The position numbers and the translations under genes were made by a program. A model generated the notes under the pieces. It ran no database searches. It saw only the letters and a list, made by a program, of their open reading frames with translations, and had not been told where the DNA came from. From assembly GCF_012927205.1 (NCBI RefSeq), contig NZ_JABBGC010000004.1:1-64000 (forward strand): DNA of 64,000 nucleotides, written 5' to 3'. The DNA comes from Chitinophaga fulva. Its GTDB lineage: Bacteria > Bacteroidota > Bacteroidia > Chitinophagales > Chitinophagaceae. This document shows, one piece after another, positions 17,774-28,000 of the stretch; position 1 is the first letter of the stretch; each line of letters starts with the position of its first letter.

Positions 17774-20700
17774 ATGAAAAAACTAACTGCCTGCTGTGGT
17801 GAACAGCGATCAAATCCCTATGGAATTATTTTTCCACGAATGAAGATGTACAAGCTCTTTAGCCTTGTATTACTCCTGTTAACATTTTCTGCAAGCGCAC
17901 AGGAACCTCCCGTAGTAGTAAAGGGAGTTGTCGTTTCAGAACAAAATGAGCCGGTGCCTGGCGCCACTGTGATGGAAGACGGGACCTCCAACGGAACAGC
18001 CACTGATGTCAATGGACAGTTTACTATCAGGATAACCAGGGACCCATCAGGTCTGATCATCCGGAGTACAGGATTTACAGACTACAAGGTGGCTGTGGGG
18101 AGGCAGCAGACCTCGGTGAGGGTGGTATTGACTAGCACCTCCAGGCAACTGCAGGACATCGTGGTGATCGGTTACAGCGCACAGAAGAAAGCCAACCTGA
18201 TAGGCGCAGTATCCTCTGTCAACACGAAGGATGTCTCCAAAATGGCGGTTACCGGCGTGGCCAGCCTGTTACAGGGGCGCGCCGCTGGTGTGCAGGTGAC
18301 CAACGGAAGCGGTGACCCCCGATCTTCCGGCACAATAGTGATCAGGGGAGTAGGAAATATCCGTGGCATGTCACCATTATACGTGGTGGATGGTGTGCCG
18401 GCTATTGGTAACACCGGCTTTAATCTGAATCCCCGGGATATTGAAAGCATACAGGTGCTCCGGGACGCTTCTTCAGCCGCTATCTATGGCGCAAGAGCAG
18501 CTGGTGGGGTTATCCTTGTGACCACCAAAAAAGGTTCCCGGAAAGAAAAGATGAATGTGGATATCTCGATGAACCAAGGGTTCAGCCAGGGTACCTTTTT
18601 ACCTAAATTATTGGGAACGCCCGATTATAAGCGTGCCTGGGCTGCCATCAAGCCAGGTGCCCCCAACTGGGATGAATCGGTCAATACAGACTGGGTCGAC
18701 TACCTATACCGCACAGGAAAGGAGCAAAACTATAACGTTTCCATCAGCGGTGGCAGCGCTAAACAAAACTATTATGTCTCCGCCGGATACAGGCGGGCTG
18801 ACGGCATTATGATCAATTCCTGGTCGGAACGATACAGCCTGCGTGTAAATAGTGACTATGATCTGGGAAAGCGCGTAAAAGTGGGAGAACGATTAAGCTT
18901 GTATTCCTATTCAGAGAATCCGCCGGCGATAACCGGTAACCAGGTTGGCGCTTATGCACTGCCGTTCAGATCATCACCGCTGATGCGGATTAAAAATGAC
19001 GATGGCTCCTGGGGCGGCCTGCCTGCATCCGGGAACTACGACGGGGGAAACTGGGCCGCTGCTGTTAATACAATCGACAGGAGATACAATGCTCCGGAGG
19101 TAGAGGGAAGTCTGTATATAGATGTAGAGCCTATAAACGGGTTGCATGTACGTGCCACCGGTGGCGGAAACTTTGTAACCACCATGGCCCGTCAATTTGA
19201 GCCTAAATGGTATGTATCCGGGCAGATCAACCAACAGAAGGATAATCTCAGGAAACAAAGCAGTCTGTCGATGGCTTATGTGGGAAACATTGTCGCTTCA
19301 TACGACAAGAAGATCGGTGACCACGAGTTTAAAGCTTTGGCAGGGATGGAAGGAAGAAGATCTTCCATTGATAATCTTTCCGGCTCCATCTATGCGATCA
19401 ATTCGGGCTATACTATGCCACTCATTCCCGATGCCTTCCCGGTTGGATTCTCTGAGTCCTCTGCATTGAGTAATGTACCTGCCAACACAAGCGGGCGTTC
19501 ATCAGATATGGACTATAGTATCTCCCGTATGCTCAGCTATTTCGGAAGAGTAAGTTATACCTACAGAGATAAATATCTTTTCGAGGCCAATCTCCGTCAG
19601 GACAGAAGTGACCGGTTTGCCCCGAAATACAGGAAAGGAAATTTCCCTTCTGCGGCAGCTGGCTGGAGGATCTCAGAAGAAAGTTTCCTGAAAAACAGGT
19701 TCAGTCAATTATCTGATCTCAAACTGAGAGTTTCTTACGGAAGCCTGGGTAACGATGGCGTGGGCAACTATGTCTACATTCAATCGCTTGCTAACTATGA
19801 TAAAACACAGTTCAATGAATTACCCGGAACGGCTGCTGTAAACGGCTGGGGCATAGGGCGCCTGGCGAATGAGGTTATCCGTTGGGAAACTGTCACTACC
19901 GCTAATATCGGCGCAGATGTTGGACTGTTTAAAAACAAATTGAACCTGACACTGGACTATTACATCCGGGACACTAAAGATATGTTGTATCAGCGCAACC
20001 TGCCGCCCAGTTCAGGAATGGCCAACGGCCACATTTCTTCAGATACCTATGTGCTGGATATGAATTTGGGCAAGATGAGGAATAAAGGTTTCGAGGTAAC
20101 AGTCAACTCCAAAGATAATTTTGGAAAACTGGGGGTGGAACTTGGATTTAATGCCGCGTTCAATCGCAATAAAATATTATCATTTGGAGAGGAAAGCGTG
20201 CCCATAGATGCCGGTTCTGCCGGAGAATACAGGGGAACGGTTACCCGTACACAACTGAACTGGCCTGTTTCACAATTTTATGGATTTAAAACAAAAGGGC
20301 TGATACCAGATCAGAAGACGATGGATGAGCTGAATGCGAAAGCAAAAAGCTCCGGTGCAGCCTGGTGGTATCCAAATGGAGCAGGAGCATCTGGTCCCGG
20401 GGATATCTGGTATGAAGACCTGAATGGTGATAATACGATCAATGACCTTGACAAAACCGTCATCGGTAGCCCGCTGCCTAAAATGACTTATGGCTTTAAT
20501 ATTGGCCTGTCTTACCGGAATTTTGACCTGGCCTGTTTCTTCAACGGCGTATATGGCAACGATGTCTATAATGGGATGAATGGCTACTTCTATAGCATCT
20601 TCAATGACTATAATACCACCGCTCAGGTGTTCAACAGTTCCTTTACCTATGGAAATGGCCTGACAGACCAGCCGAGATTCGGATATATGAACAATGGGAC

Positions 20701-21013
20701 CTTCCGGTATGATCCTAACGGGAACTACCAGAGAATCTCGGATTATCATATACAGAAAGGATCGTTCCTGCGGTTACAGAATCTGCAAATCGGTTATAGT
20801 CTCCCGGAACATTTATTGAACCGCTTTAAAATAAGGCAGTTCAGGATTTATTACAGCGGACAAAATCTGTTTGTGATATCAAAAGTGAAGAATGCCGATC
20901 CCGAAGCTGGTTTTGCCGGCGCTAACTCAAGCGCGCTCGCTCAGGGGATTATATCGGTTGAAGCCTACCCGAGAACAAGAATCCATTCCTTTGGAATTGA
21001 AATCGGATTCTGA
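17774..21013 (+). CDS. SusC/RagA-family TonB-dependent transporter, partner SusD broken
   Basis: 1079 residues from the ATG at 17774. The start is not certain: a GTG at 17732 extends it by 14 residues, while the ATG at 17840 gives a compact signal peptide (MKMYKLFSLVLLLL). A long cysteine-containing N-terminus is common in Chitinophaga SusC proteins, so 17774 is preferred. Then follow a carboxypeptidase-like fold (VVVKGVVVSEQNEPVPGATV), TonB-box-like DIVVIGYSAQ, plug (ASLLQGRAAGVQV; IESIQVLRDASSAAIYGARA) and barrel ending IHSFGIEIGF. No STN domain. The following susD is cut off after 47 codons, so the transporter lacks its lid protein unless another SusD substitutes. Confidence 0.93.
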   Translation: MKKLTACCGEQRSNPYGIIFPRMKMYKLFSLVLLLLTFSASAQEPPVVVKGVVVSEQNEPVPGATVMEDGTSNGTATDVNGQFTIRITRDPSGLIIRSTGFTDYKVAVGRQQTSVRVVLTSTSRQLQDIVVIGYSAQKKANLIGAVSSVNTKDVSKMAVTGVASLLQGRAAGVQVTNGSGDPRSSGTIVIRGVGNIRGMSPLYVVDGVPAIGNTGFNLNPRDIESIQVLRDASSAAIYGARAAGGVILVTTKKGSRKEKMNVDISMNQGFSQGTFLPKLLGTPDYKRAWAAIKPGAPNWDESVNTDWVDYLYRTGKEQNYNVSISGGSAKQNYYVSAGYRRADGIMINSWSERYSLRVNSDYDLGKRVKVGERLSLYSYSENPPAITGNQVGAYALPFRSSPLMRIKNDDGSWGGLPASGNYDGGNWAAAVNTIDRRYNAPEVEGSLYIDVEPINGLHVRATGGGNFVTTMARQFEPKWYVSGQINQQKDNLRKQSSLSMAYVGNIVASYDKKIGDHEFKALAGMEGRRSSIDNLSGSIYAINSGYTMPLIPDAFPVGFSESSALSNVPANTSGRSSDMDYSISRMLSYFGRVSYTYRDKYLFEANLRQDRSDRFAPKYRKGNFPSAAAGWRISEESFLKNRFSQLSDLKLRVSYGSLGNDGVGNYVYIQSLANYDKTQFNELPGTAAVNGWGIGRLANEVIRWETVTTANIGADVGLFKNKLNLTLDYYIRDTKDMLYQRNLPPSSGMANGHISSDTYVLDMNLGKMRNKGFEVTVNSKDNFGKLGVELGFNAAFNRNKILSFGEESVPIDAGSAGEYRGTVTRTQLNWPVSQFYGFKTKGLIPDQKTMDELNAKAKSSGAAWWYPNGAGASGPGDIWYEDLNGDNTINDLDKTVIGSPLPKMTYGFNIGLSYRNFDLACFFNGVYGNDVYNGMNGYFYSIFNDYNTTAQVFNSSFTYGNGLTDQPRFGYMNNGTFRYDPNGNYQRISDYHIQKGSFLRLQNLQIGYSLPEHLLNRFKIRQFRIYYSGQNLFVISKVKNADPEAGFAGANSSALAQGIISVEAYPRTRIHSFGIEIGF

Positions 21014-21043
21014 TTCATTTTATCAAGCCAAAAATGATTATTC

Positions 21044-21187
21044 ATGAAACACAATCTTATAAAACTCGCCTTATTCCTCGGTTTAAGTGTATTCGTGTGG
21101 GGATGTAACAAGGATTTTGTAGACGAATCCAAACCGTATAATGCATTAAACCCTGATGTTTTCCCTAAGAATATTTTCTGCAAGTAG
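21044..21187 (+). pseudogene. truncated SusD-family lipoprotein
   Basis: The reading frame starts 30 bp after susC with a typical SusD lipoprotein leader (MKHNLIKLALFLGLSVFVWG, Cys21, then NKDFVDESKP) and stops at TAG after 47 codons, where a full SusD has 450-650. Downstream, another frame stays open for about 25 codons (RWDEAGGASQRNIAF) and then stops too. No further SusD-like sequence exists before the convergent sigma-factor gene. The simplest reading is a deletion that removed most of susD and any gene after it. Confidence 0.85.
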
Positions 21188-21274
21188 TTTCGTGTAGCCG
21201 TTGGGATGAGGCAGGCGGGGCCAGCCAGAGAAATATAGCTTTCGACAACCCCACTTGATATTATGACTGGAGGT

Positions 21275-21829
21275 TCAACGTTGTTTTTTAATCATTTTAT
21301 ACAATTTTCTCAGTGCGCTGTAGTACCTGGATTTTATGGTCCCTAATGGAATGTTTAATTCTTTGGCTATTGCTTCCAGAGTATACTCCTGGAAAAAGAA
21401 TAATTCTATTGGTATTCTCTGTTTCTCTTTCAGGGACGATACTGCTTTTCGTAATCCCATTTCGTCTTTAAACTCCGGCATGACAACCGGTATTATTAAT
21501 GCATTTTCAATACTCAATAGCTCGTTCTTCTTGTTGTTTTTATTGTTTTTGCGACGAACTGCATCCAGCGCAGTGTTGTGAGCGATCCGATGAAGCCACG
21601 TGTATAGGCTGCCTTTCCTGGCATCATATTGCTCCATAGACTTCCAAACTTTTACAAATACATCCTGTAGCGTTTCCTCCGCCAAGTGCGTGTCTTTTAC
21701 GATAACTAATATTGCCTTAAAAATGGCCCCTGAATATTGGGCGTAATGGGATTTAAATACCTCGTATCTCTCTTTACTTTCAAGGAAAGCAAATGGATGT
21801 TGTTCGGATGTGTTAGTCAAGTTTTTCAA
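21275..21829 (-). CDS. ECF-type RNA polymerase sigma factor
   Basis: 184 residues. Region 2 includes AEETLQDVFVKVWKSMEQYD and TWLHRIAHNTALDAVRRK; region 4 is LEAIAKELNIPLGTIKSRYY near residues 152-171. These identify a sigma-70 ECF factor. Unlike the sigma at 29364-29981 it has no FecR gene beside it, and lies tail to tail with the broken susD. The partner anti-sigma may have been lost in the same deletion or may be encoded elsewhere. The DNA is AT-rich. A 35-codon frame on the same strand (21887-21994) precedes it. Confidence 0.93.
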   Translation of the reverse strand: MKNLTNTSEQHPFAFLESKERYEVFKSHYAQYSGAIFKAILVIVKDTHLAEETLQDVFVKVWKSMEQYDARKGSLYTWLHRIAHNTALDAVRRKNNKNNKKNELLSIENALIIPVVMPEFKDEMGLRKAVSSLKEKQRIPIELFFFQEYTLEAIAKELNIPLGTIKSRYYSALRKLYKMIKKQR

Positions 21830-22207
21830 CGTATTAAGACAACGGGATAAAACAATGAAAAAAGAAGATACCTGGGCTACTTACAATCATCTACATTCGA
21901 TTGTAACATCTCTTTTGTCTGTTTTTTGCATTGGATCTTCATCTTTGATAACGGTTGATTTCAGGTTTGGTAGTAAAATGATTGGTATTTTCATAATTTA
22001 AAATTCTTGTCAATATTTTAAATGGTATACTAGATACGTGATGTTTAATTGGAAAGTTTAATTAGAAGAATTTTTTTTTCAACTTGTAAATGTCTACCTA
22101 TTAATGGATAAAAGTTGGGATAGAAATGATTAACTAATCGATAACATGTTTTTTGACAGATAAAGCGTATACCATTTTGGTAGAAATCCTAATCAGTTGT
22201 TCGAAAT
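21830..22207. other. AT-rich intergenic region upstream of the sigma gene
   Basis: No supported gene. On the minus strand a 35-codon ATG frame (21887-21994, MKIPIILLPNLKSTVIKDED at its start) lies 57 bp upstream of the sigma gene and could be a leader peptide. On the plus strand an overlapping frame of similar size exists as well, so neither is convincing. The remainder is AT-rich without clear -7 elements. Confidence 0.4.
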
Positions 22208-22247
22208 AAAAAAGAGAGAGGGGTTTTTTACCCTCTCTCTCTTTTTT
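22208..22247. terminator. bidirectional terminator
   Basis: AAAAAAGAGAGAGGG pairs with CCCTCTCTCTTTTTT around a TTTTTTA-containing loop. A-tract before and T-tract after make it work in both directions. It lies 22 bp beyond the stop of the phosphodiesterase gene on the minus strand and ends that five-gene operon. Confidence 0.88.
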
Positions 22248-22269
22248 ATTGTACCATTATTGAAAATGG

Positions 22270-23613
22270 TTATCCCTTTTTCATCACTCCGGGATATACC
22301 ATCCCTTCTGCTTCTTTCAATGATATCCCCAATAATTTAGCTACTAACGGCGCAACGTCTGTCAGCTCCATTACCGGAACGGTAATATTCTCTGCGAGTC
22401 CTGCGCCGTAGGCTACGAAGCCTGTCTGTATTTCCCGGAAATCGGGGAAATATCCATGTGCGCCACCATTGGCTTTTTTCACAGCTTCTCCTTCCCGGTT
22501 ACCGGAGAACGCGATACCCTGAACGGCGGTGAGTGCGAGCACGGCGTCGGGATCGGCGCCGGTCTGCGACAGTGCGGGTTGTTCTATCACGCGGAACTGT
22601 TTACGGATGCCTTCCGGCAGTTCGTTGAGGATAGTTTTCACCTGCTGCAGTGTTTTGGTATCGTTTTTATCTTTCAGCTTCAGGAAGGTGGAACCGCCGC
22701 CGCTATGGAATAAGGCTTTCCAGCTGGCTGGATTTGTTTTGGTACCTGCCAGTCCTTTCTGGGCGAGCCATACGTTGGGCGCCAGGGAGGTATGGATGTC
22801 CACGAAGCCATGGTCACCGGTGATGATGACAGCGGTGCTGTCGCTGATGCCGGCTTTTTCTATGGCTTCGAGGATGGTACCGATGCCGTGGTCGGCGGAA
22901 GCTACAGCGGTGGCTACGGCATTACCTTCCCGCCCTTCGCGGTGCTGTACTTCATCGGTGCAGGGCAGGTGTACGGTCAGCAGGTTGGGCTTATAGCGGC
23001 GGATGAGGTATGCGGCCATGCGGCTGAGTGTTTCGTTCATGCCGAGGTAGCGGAGATTCAGGTCGGTGGACTGTAACTCACCGGTGGCATTGTGCTGTAT
23101 CTCTTCAAAGAGGCCTTTGGGCGTGGACTGCTCGCTGGTAGGTGCTCTGCGGTCGCCGGGGTTGCTGAGGGAGAATGTCTCCGGGATGTTATAGGTCACC
23201 GGAGCGCCTACTGATACCGGCCAGGATACCGAAGCAGATATTAAGCCTGCTTTGCCGACGGCATCCCACAGTGTTTCGGCTTTGATATGGCTGGTCTCTG
23301 AATACCAGCGGCCGCTGGCCCCTTCCGGTTCGAAAGGGGTGTTGTAGCAGACGCCATGTTTGGCCGGTTTTACACCGGTGATCAGGGTAGTATGGGATGG
23401 ATAGGTGATAGTCGGGAAGATGCCTTTTACCCCGGTGGCATGTACGCCTTTCTCTTTGATGCGTTGCATATTGGGTGCGGGCCAGGAGCGGTCGAGATAA
23501 AAATCAGGGCGGAACCCGTCGATGCTGATGAGTACCACATATTTAGCCTGTTGCGCCATGGCGCCAACAGATAATAACAGTAATGTATATACGGAAAAGA
23601 ATAATTTTTTCAT
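22270..23613 (-). CDS. NPP-type ectonucleotide pyrophosphatase/phosphodiesterase
   Basis: 447 residues with a signal peptide (residues 1-20, AMAQ). Alkaline-phosphatase superfamily motifs are in order: metal-binding Asp in LISIDGFRPD, nucleophile Thr region FPTITYPSHTTLITG, DEVQH near residue 222, ITGDHGF near 263, and a late GGAHGYFPDF histidine. This matches the NPP branch, which splits phosphodiesters, including nucleotides, in the periplasm or at the surface. It is the last gene of the sigma-FecR-SusC-SusD operon (11 bp after susD), so the system may scavenge phosphoester-containing molecules. The exact substrate cannot be read from sequence. Confidence 0.92.
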   Translation of the reverse strand: MKKLFFSVYTLLLLSVGAMAQQAKYVVLISIDGFRPDFYLDRSWPAPNMQRIKEKGVHATGVKGIFPTITYPSHTTLITGVKPAKHGVCYNTPFEPEGASGRWYSETSHIKAETLWDAVGKAGLISASVSWPVSVGAPVTYNIPETFSLSNPGDRRAPTSEQSTPKGLFEEIQHNATGELQSTDLNLRYLGMNETLSRMAAYLIRRYKPNLLTVHLPCTDEVQHREGREGNAVATAVASADHGIGTILEAIEKAGISDSTAVIITGDHGFVDIHTSLAPNVWLAQKGLAGTKTNPASWKALFHSGGGSTFLKLKDKNDTKTLQQVKTILNELPEGIRKQFRVIEQPALSQTGADPDAVLALTAVQGIAFSGNREGEAVKKANGGAHGYFPDFREIQTGFVAYGAGLAENITVPVMELTDVAPLVAKLLGISLKEAEGMVYPGVMKKG

Positions 23614-23624
23614 GACAACAGCCT

Positions 23625-25046
23625 TTAATTAGTGAACGGGAAAATTTCTTTAGCATGTTTGTTCTTCACCAGCACGGCATTCATATCGTATTTCATGGTC
23701 ACCACGCCATTGGTTTTGTCGTAGGTGAAATCATCCATGCCACGGCTCAGCGGGATAAAGGCCGGGATCTGTGCTTTCAGGTGCTCCGGTTTTACGTTCG
23801 GATTATTGAGCTGTTCTGTTTGTGAAACAGGGAATTTGATGCCCAGGTCTGTCATGCGTCTGCCTTCTGCCATAAATATTTCCTGGCGAAGACGGTAGAG
23901 GATGTATAACAGCTGATCTTCTGTGACAGCAGCGTCGAGATCGTTATCAGTAACCAGCGTGCCGGATACCGTATATACTTTGACGTTACCTGCCTGTCTG
24001 TCCAGCACATAGTTGCTGCGCAGGGTGTCGTTGGCATCGAATTTTACTTTTACGGCTTTCAGCGGATAATCGGTGCGATTGCCGCCATTACGTGTTTCTT
24101 TTTTATCATCTACCATCACAGACGGACGGTTGGCCACCAGCTGCAACAGCTGTTTCAGCGTGTTGTGGCCTTCGGTAAGGTTACCACCGGCGATCTGTGT
24201 TTCTGCAAGGATCAACCAGCCTTCTTCTGCTTTCGCAATGGTAACGGGCTTCTGGTCATTGGCAGCGAGACCGGTATGGAAGTACTTCGGATCGAGGAAA
24301 TCGAGCCGTGGCAACGGTGCAAACTCATTATTGGTAGAAGAGAAGAGGTATGTCTGCATGTCGTTGGGCACGTTGTTCACCCCGTCATATTTTACCTGGC
24401 GGAGCAAAGTGCCATTATTGTTAGTAACTGCTGCGGCAAATTTGGCGGCATTGGCGGCATCTCCGAGTGCATAATAGGCGCGAGCTTTGAGCAGCGTATA
24501 GGCGGCGGTTTCTGCAGCATTTTTACTCAGGGCAATGGCCTGGTCCAGTTGACGGACAGCTTTCTGCAGGTGTTCTGCGGATGTAAGCACTGGTCCGCTG
24601 GCACTGCCGGGAAGACCGACGAACAATTCACCGCTGAGCATATGTGCATAAGCGCTGCTGAAATACACCTCAGCGGAATCTGCTGCGGTAGCGGCAGGAT
24701 CGGCGGGCAATACCTTGTTAAGGCCATATTCGGACATTTCCCGCAGGCGCTGTACCTGTATCTGGAGGTTGTTGACATCCAGATCATAATAATCGATCTG
24801 GGGAATGTCAAATACTTTACTGCTCAGGGTGCGGTTGTTGTAATAGTTGTCAGACACCAGTTCGGTGGAGACCACCACCTGGTTCATGGTCAGCGCCAGC
24901 TGCCGGCGAAGGCCGGTAACCCAGCTGGCGGCGGCATTCGGATTCTCCAGGAATACCGGCTCGGTGACATTCGGATTTAATACGGAACAGCTGTCCATGG
25001 CGAGCATACCTGCAAAGAGGACAGCGGTGATATATCTTTTTTTCAT
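23625..25046 (-). CDS. SusD/RagB-family outer-membrane lipoprotein
   Basis: 473 residues, with lipobox MDSC (Cys20) and the following SVLNPNVTEP typical of RagB/SusD. The helical body carries TPR-like motifs (AAYTLLKARAYYALGDAANA near 190) and a late region with a MAEGRRMTDLGIKFP segment, the conserved RW/RRMTDLG motif of this subfamily. It sits 11 bp after the susC stop and 11 bp before the phosphodiesterase. Role: surface lid and substrate receptor for the SusC partner. Confidence 0.92.
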   Translation of the reverse strand: MKKRYITAVLFAGMLAMDSCSVLNPNVTEPVFLENPNAAASWVTGLRRQLALTMNQVVVSTELVSDNYYNNRTLSSKVFDIPQIDYYDLDVNNLQIQVQRLREMSEYGLNKVLPADPAATAADSAEVYFSSAYAHMLSGELFVGLPGSASGPVLTSAEHLQKAVRQLDQAIALSKNAAETAAYTLLKARAYYALGDAANAAKFAAAVTNNNGTLLRQVKYDGVNNVPNDMQTYLFSSTNNEFAPLPRLDFLDPKYFHTGLAANDQKPVTIAKAEEGWLILAETQIAGGNLTEGHNTLKQLLQLVANRPSVMVDDKKETRNGGNRTDYPLKAVKVKFDANDTLRSNYVLDRQAGNVKVYTVSGTLVTDNDLDAAVTEDQLLYILYRLRQEIFMAEGRRMTDLGIKFPVSQTEQLNNPNVKPEHLKAQIPAFIPLSRGMDDFTYDKTNGVVTMKYDMNAVLVKNKHAKEIFPFTN

Positions 25047-25057
25047 GATTGACAGGT

Positions 25058-28000
25058 TTAGAAGTTTAAACGTAAAGTGCCTAAGAACTGCCGCGGTGCG
25101 GAATAAGTGGCATAGGAGATACCGCCGGTGGTGGCGCCTCCCTGGCCCTGCGCACTGCCGCTGATGGTAGCTTCCGGATCAAAGGAGGAAGCGGCGAAAT
25201 TCAGTGGGTTTACGGCGGAGAAGCTTACGGTGGCATTTTTGATCACTTTGTTGAACATGCCCGGTTTCCAGCTGTAGCTGCAACCAATTACCCTGATCTT
25301 CAGGTAATCCGTTTTTTCGGTGAACATGTTCGTGAAGTTCAGCCAGTTGGTACGCTTGTTTTTATCGATTTCTCCCTGTGGAATACCCTCGTTGCTGGCG
25401 CCATAGTTAAACCGGAACTGACGGTCGAAAGAGTTGGCATAAGCACCTTTCTGATAGTCGCCATTGACGAAGAAATTAAATTGTTTGTAACGCAGGTTCA
25501 GCCCCAGGCTACCGAAGAGATTCGGAATGGTAGTGCCCAGGTTCTGCTGTGCGGTAGTGCTCTGTAATACGCCGTCGGGGCCGAATACACCGTAGTTGCC
25601 GCGCAGGAAACCGATAGGATATCCTTCCTGTACAACCGTCTGAATAGTACGGGCACTGAAACCGTTGATGTTAAAAGGAGCCACGCCGCCAGCGCTTTCT
25701 ACATTATTGTACATGGTGTTGGCGGAGGCATTCAGTCGAAGGGTAAAATCTTTGGTATCTACCGGGATGGCGGTAATGCTCAGTTCCCAGCCACGGTTCA
25801 ATATCTTGCCGACGTTGTACAACTGTGACAATGCCTGACCGGTGGATGGTGTAGGCGGTACATAGAAGAGCGCATCTTTGGTAACGGCATTATAATAACC
25901 TGCTGATATCAACAGCCTGTCTTTCAGAAAACCCAGGTCTATACCGGCTTCCAGCGTTTGTGTCTTTTCTGGTTTCAGGTTGTCGTTGCCAGGTTGACCG
26001 AAAAACGCTGCCTGGTCGTTGTTATAACCCTGAAATGCAATCGTTCTTTCATTGGCGAAGGCGGTGGGCAGATTACCTGCTATACCAAAGCCGCCGCGTA
26101 CTTTAGCGGAAGACAATACCTGCTCAAAGCTTGCAAACCAGGGCTCTGCGCTGGGAATATAAGAGAAGCCTACTTTAGGATAATACTGGATACCGATGTT
26201 GCGACCGAAGGCGGGGTTGCCATCACCACGCAGACCGAGGTCAAGGAACAGTTTGTTTTTGAACCCGATGTTTTCCTGTACATAGATACCATAGTTCACT
26301 ACTTCCAGGTAGTATTCATCACTGGTTTTAGAGGCAGCGTCTTTGATATTTCTGGCGCCATCGCGGATGTTGCTGCCATTGTAGGCGATCTGCTGGTCTT
26401 CGTTGCGGAAGAACTGTGTACCCACGGTGGTAACGAAGGAAAACTGATCTGTTTTCCACTCATGCTGCCCGTTCAGTTCCAGCGTAATGCCCAGGTATTT
26501 ACGGTCGTTGTTGGTAATGCTGCCCTGATCTTTCACCGGATTGCCGGTGGTGAAAGACAGGTATTTGTTGGTGGTGATGACCTGGTTTTTCTGTACACGG
26601 TAATCGATACCACCGGTAGCTTTAAACACAAGATTTTTCAGCGGCCGGTATTTGAAAGACTGTGATGTTTGGAAGCGGTTAACCGTGATATCATTGTCTT
26701 GCAGCCGTTCTGCTTCGCGGACATAATCTTTCATCCTTTGAAATTCAGTGTCGGAGAGATTGTCGATATCCGGATTGAATTTAGGGCCGGTAATAGCGGA
26801 AGCGCCACTCTCGGTAAACCATAATCCCGTATAGCCGCCCTGGTTACCATTGCGGTTACGTTTGTATTTATTGTTGACGTAGGTGAACGAGCTCTCGTAA
26901 GTCACCTTTTCTCCCAGGCCAGCCCGGAAACCGGTACTGAAGTCGATTTTGCGGTTGCTATTCTGATTGAATATTTCAGTGCCCTGTGAATTGAGATAAT
27001 TACCGGAGAAACTGTACCCGAATTTATCCTGACCACCATTGAGGCCGATATGATGTTTCTGGAAGAAACCATTCTGCATCAACAGCTCTTTGGTACGTTT
27101 GAAGTGAAGGAAATCGGCGGTGGGTGTTTCAATACCCATCTGTGTTTCAGCGTTGACTGCTACATTACCGGCGCCACCTTTTTTGGTGAAGATCTGGATA
27201 ACGCCATTGGCCGCATCGGAGCCGTAGAGGGTGGTGGCAGCGCCGCCGTTGATGTATTCTATCTTCTCGATATTTTCCATCGGGATATCAGCGATGGCGC
27301 TGATAGCGGCGCCCTGTGCGCTACCGCCGCCCAGTGCTGACACGGTATTGAGGTTGTCCATACGTACACCATCCACGTAGATGATGGGGGTGGAGTTCAC
27401 GAATGCCGAGTTAACGCCTCTGGCGCGTATGATGGAGGTGGCGCCTGCCTGGCCGCCGGTGAGTTTGATCTGTGCATTGGGCAAACGGGACTGCAACAGC
27501 TGGTCCAGCCTTGCTGCCGGTGCATCTTCAATATCCCGTGCGCCGATGCTGACAACGTTGGAAGACAATCTGCGGCGGGCGATGTCTACACCCTGACCTG
27601 TCACCACTACTTCATCGAGGCCCAGCCTGTCTTCTTCCAGCTGAATATTTAATCCGGTAGCGTTTTCTCTCTTCAGCACGATTTCCTTCTTCTTAAAACC
27701 TACGAAGTAAACGGACAGCGTCACTTCCTCTTTACCAGCCGGGAATCCCAGTGAAAAGCGGCCATCGATGTCTGTCTGCGTGCCGGAGGAGCTGCCTTTG
27801 ATACTGATGCTGACGCCGGGTAAAGGCTCATGGGTTTTACCGTCGGTAATGCGGCCGCTGATTTTTACCACTTGTTGCTGACCGTTCGGCTGAATCAGGA
27901 GGTACTTATCATTCACCTGTACGATGTTGACGGGGAAGGAGCTTAACAGTTCCCTTAACACCACCGCCACGGTTTTGCCGTTGGCCGTATAGTTGACCTT

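Noticed and set aside
21810-22001. Plus-strand frame of 63 codons ahead of the ECF sigma gene
   Set aside because: It overlaps the start of the sigma gene on the other strand and lacks a promoter or features. The 35-codon minus-strand frame is only marginally better and is not called as a gene.
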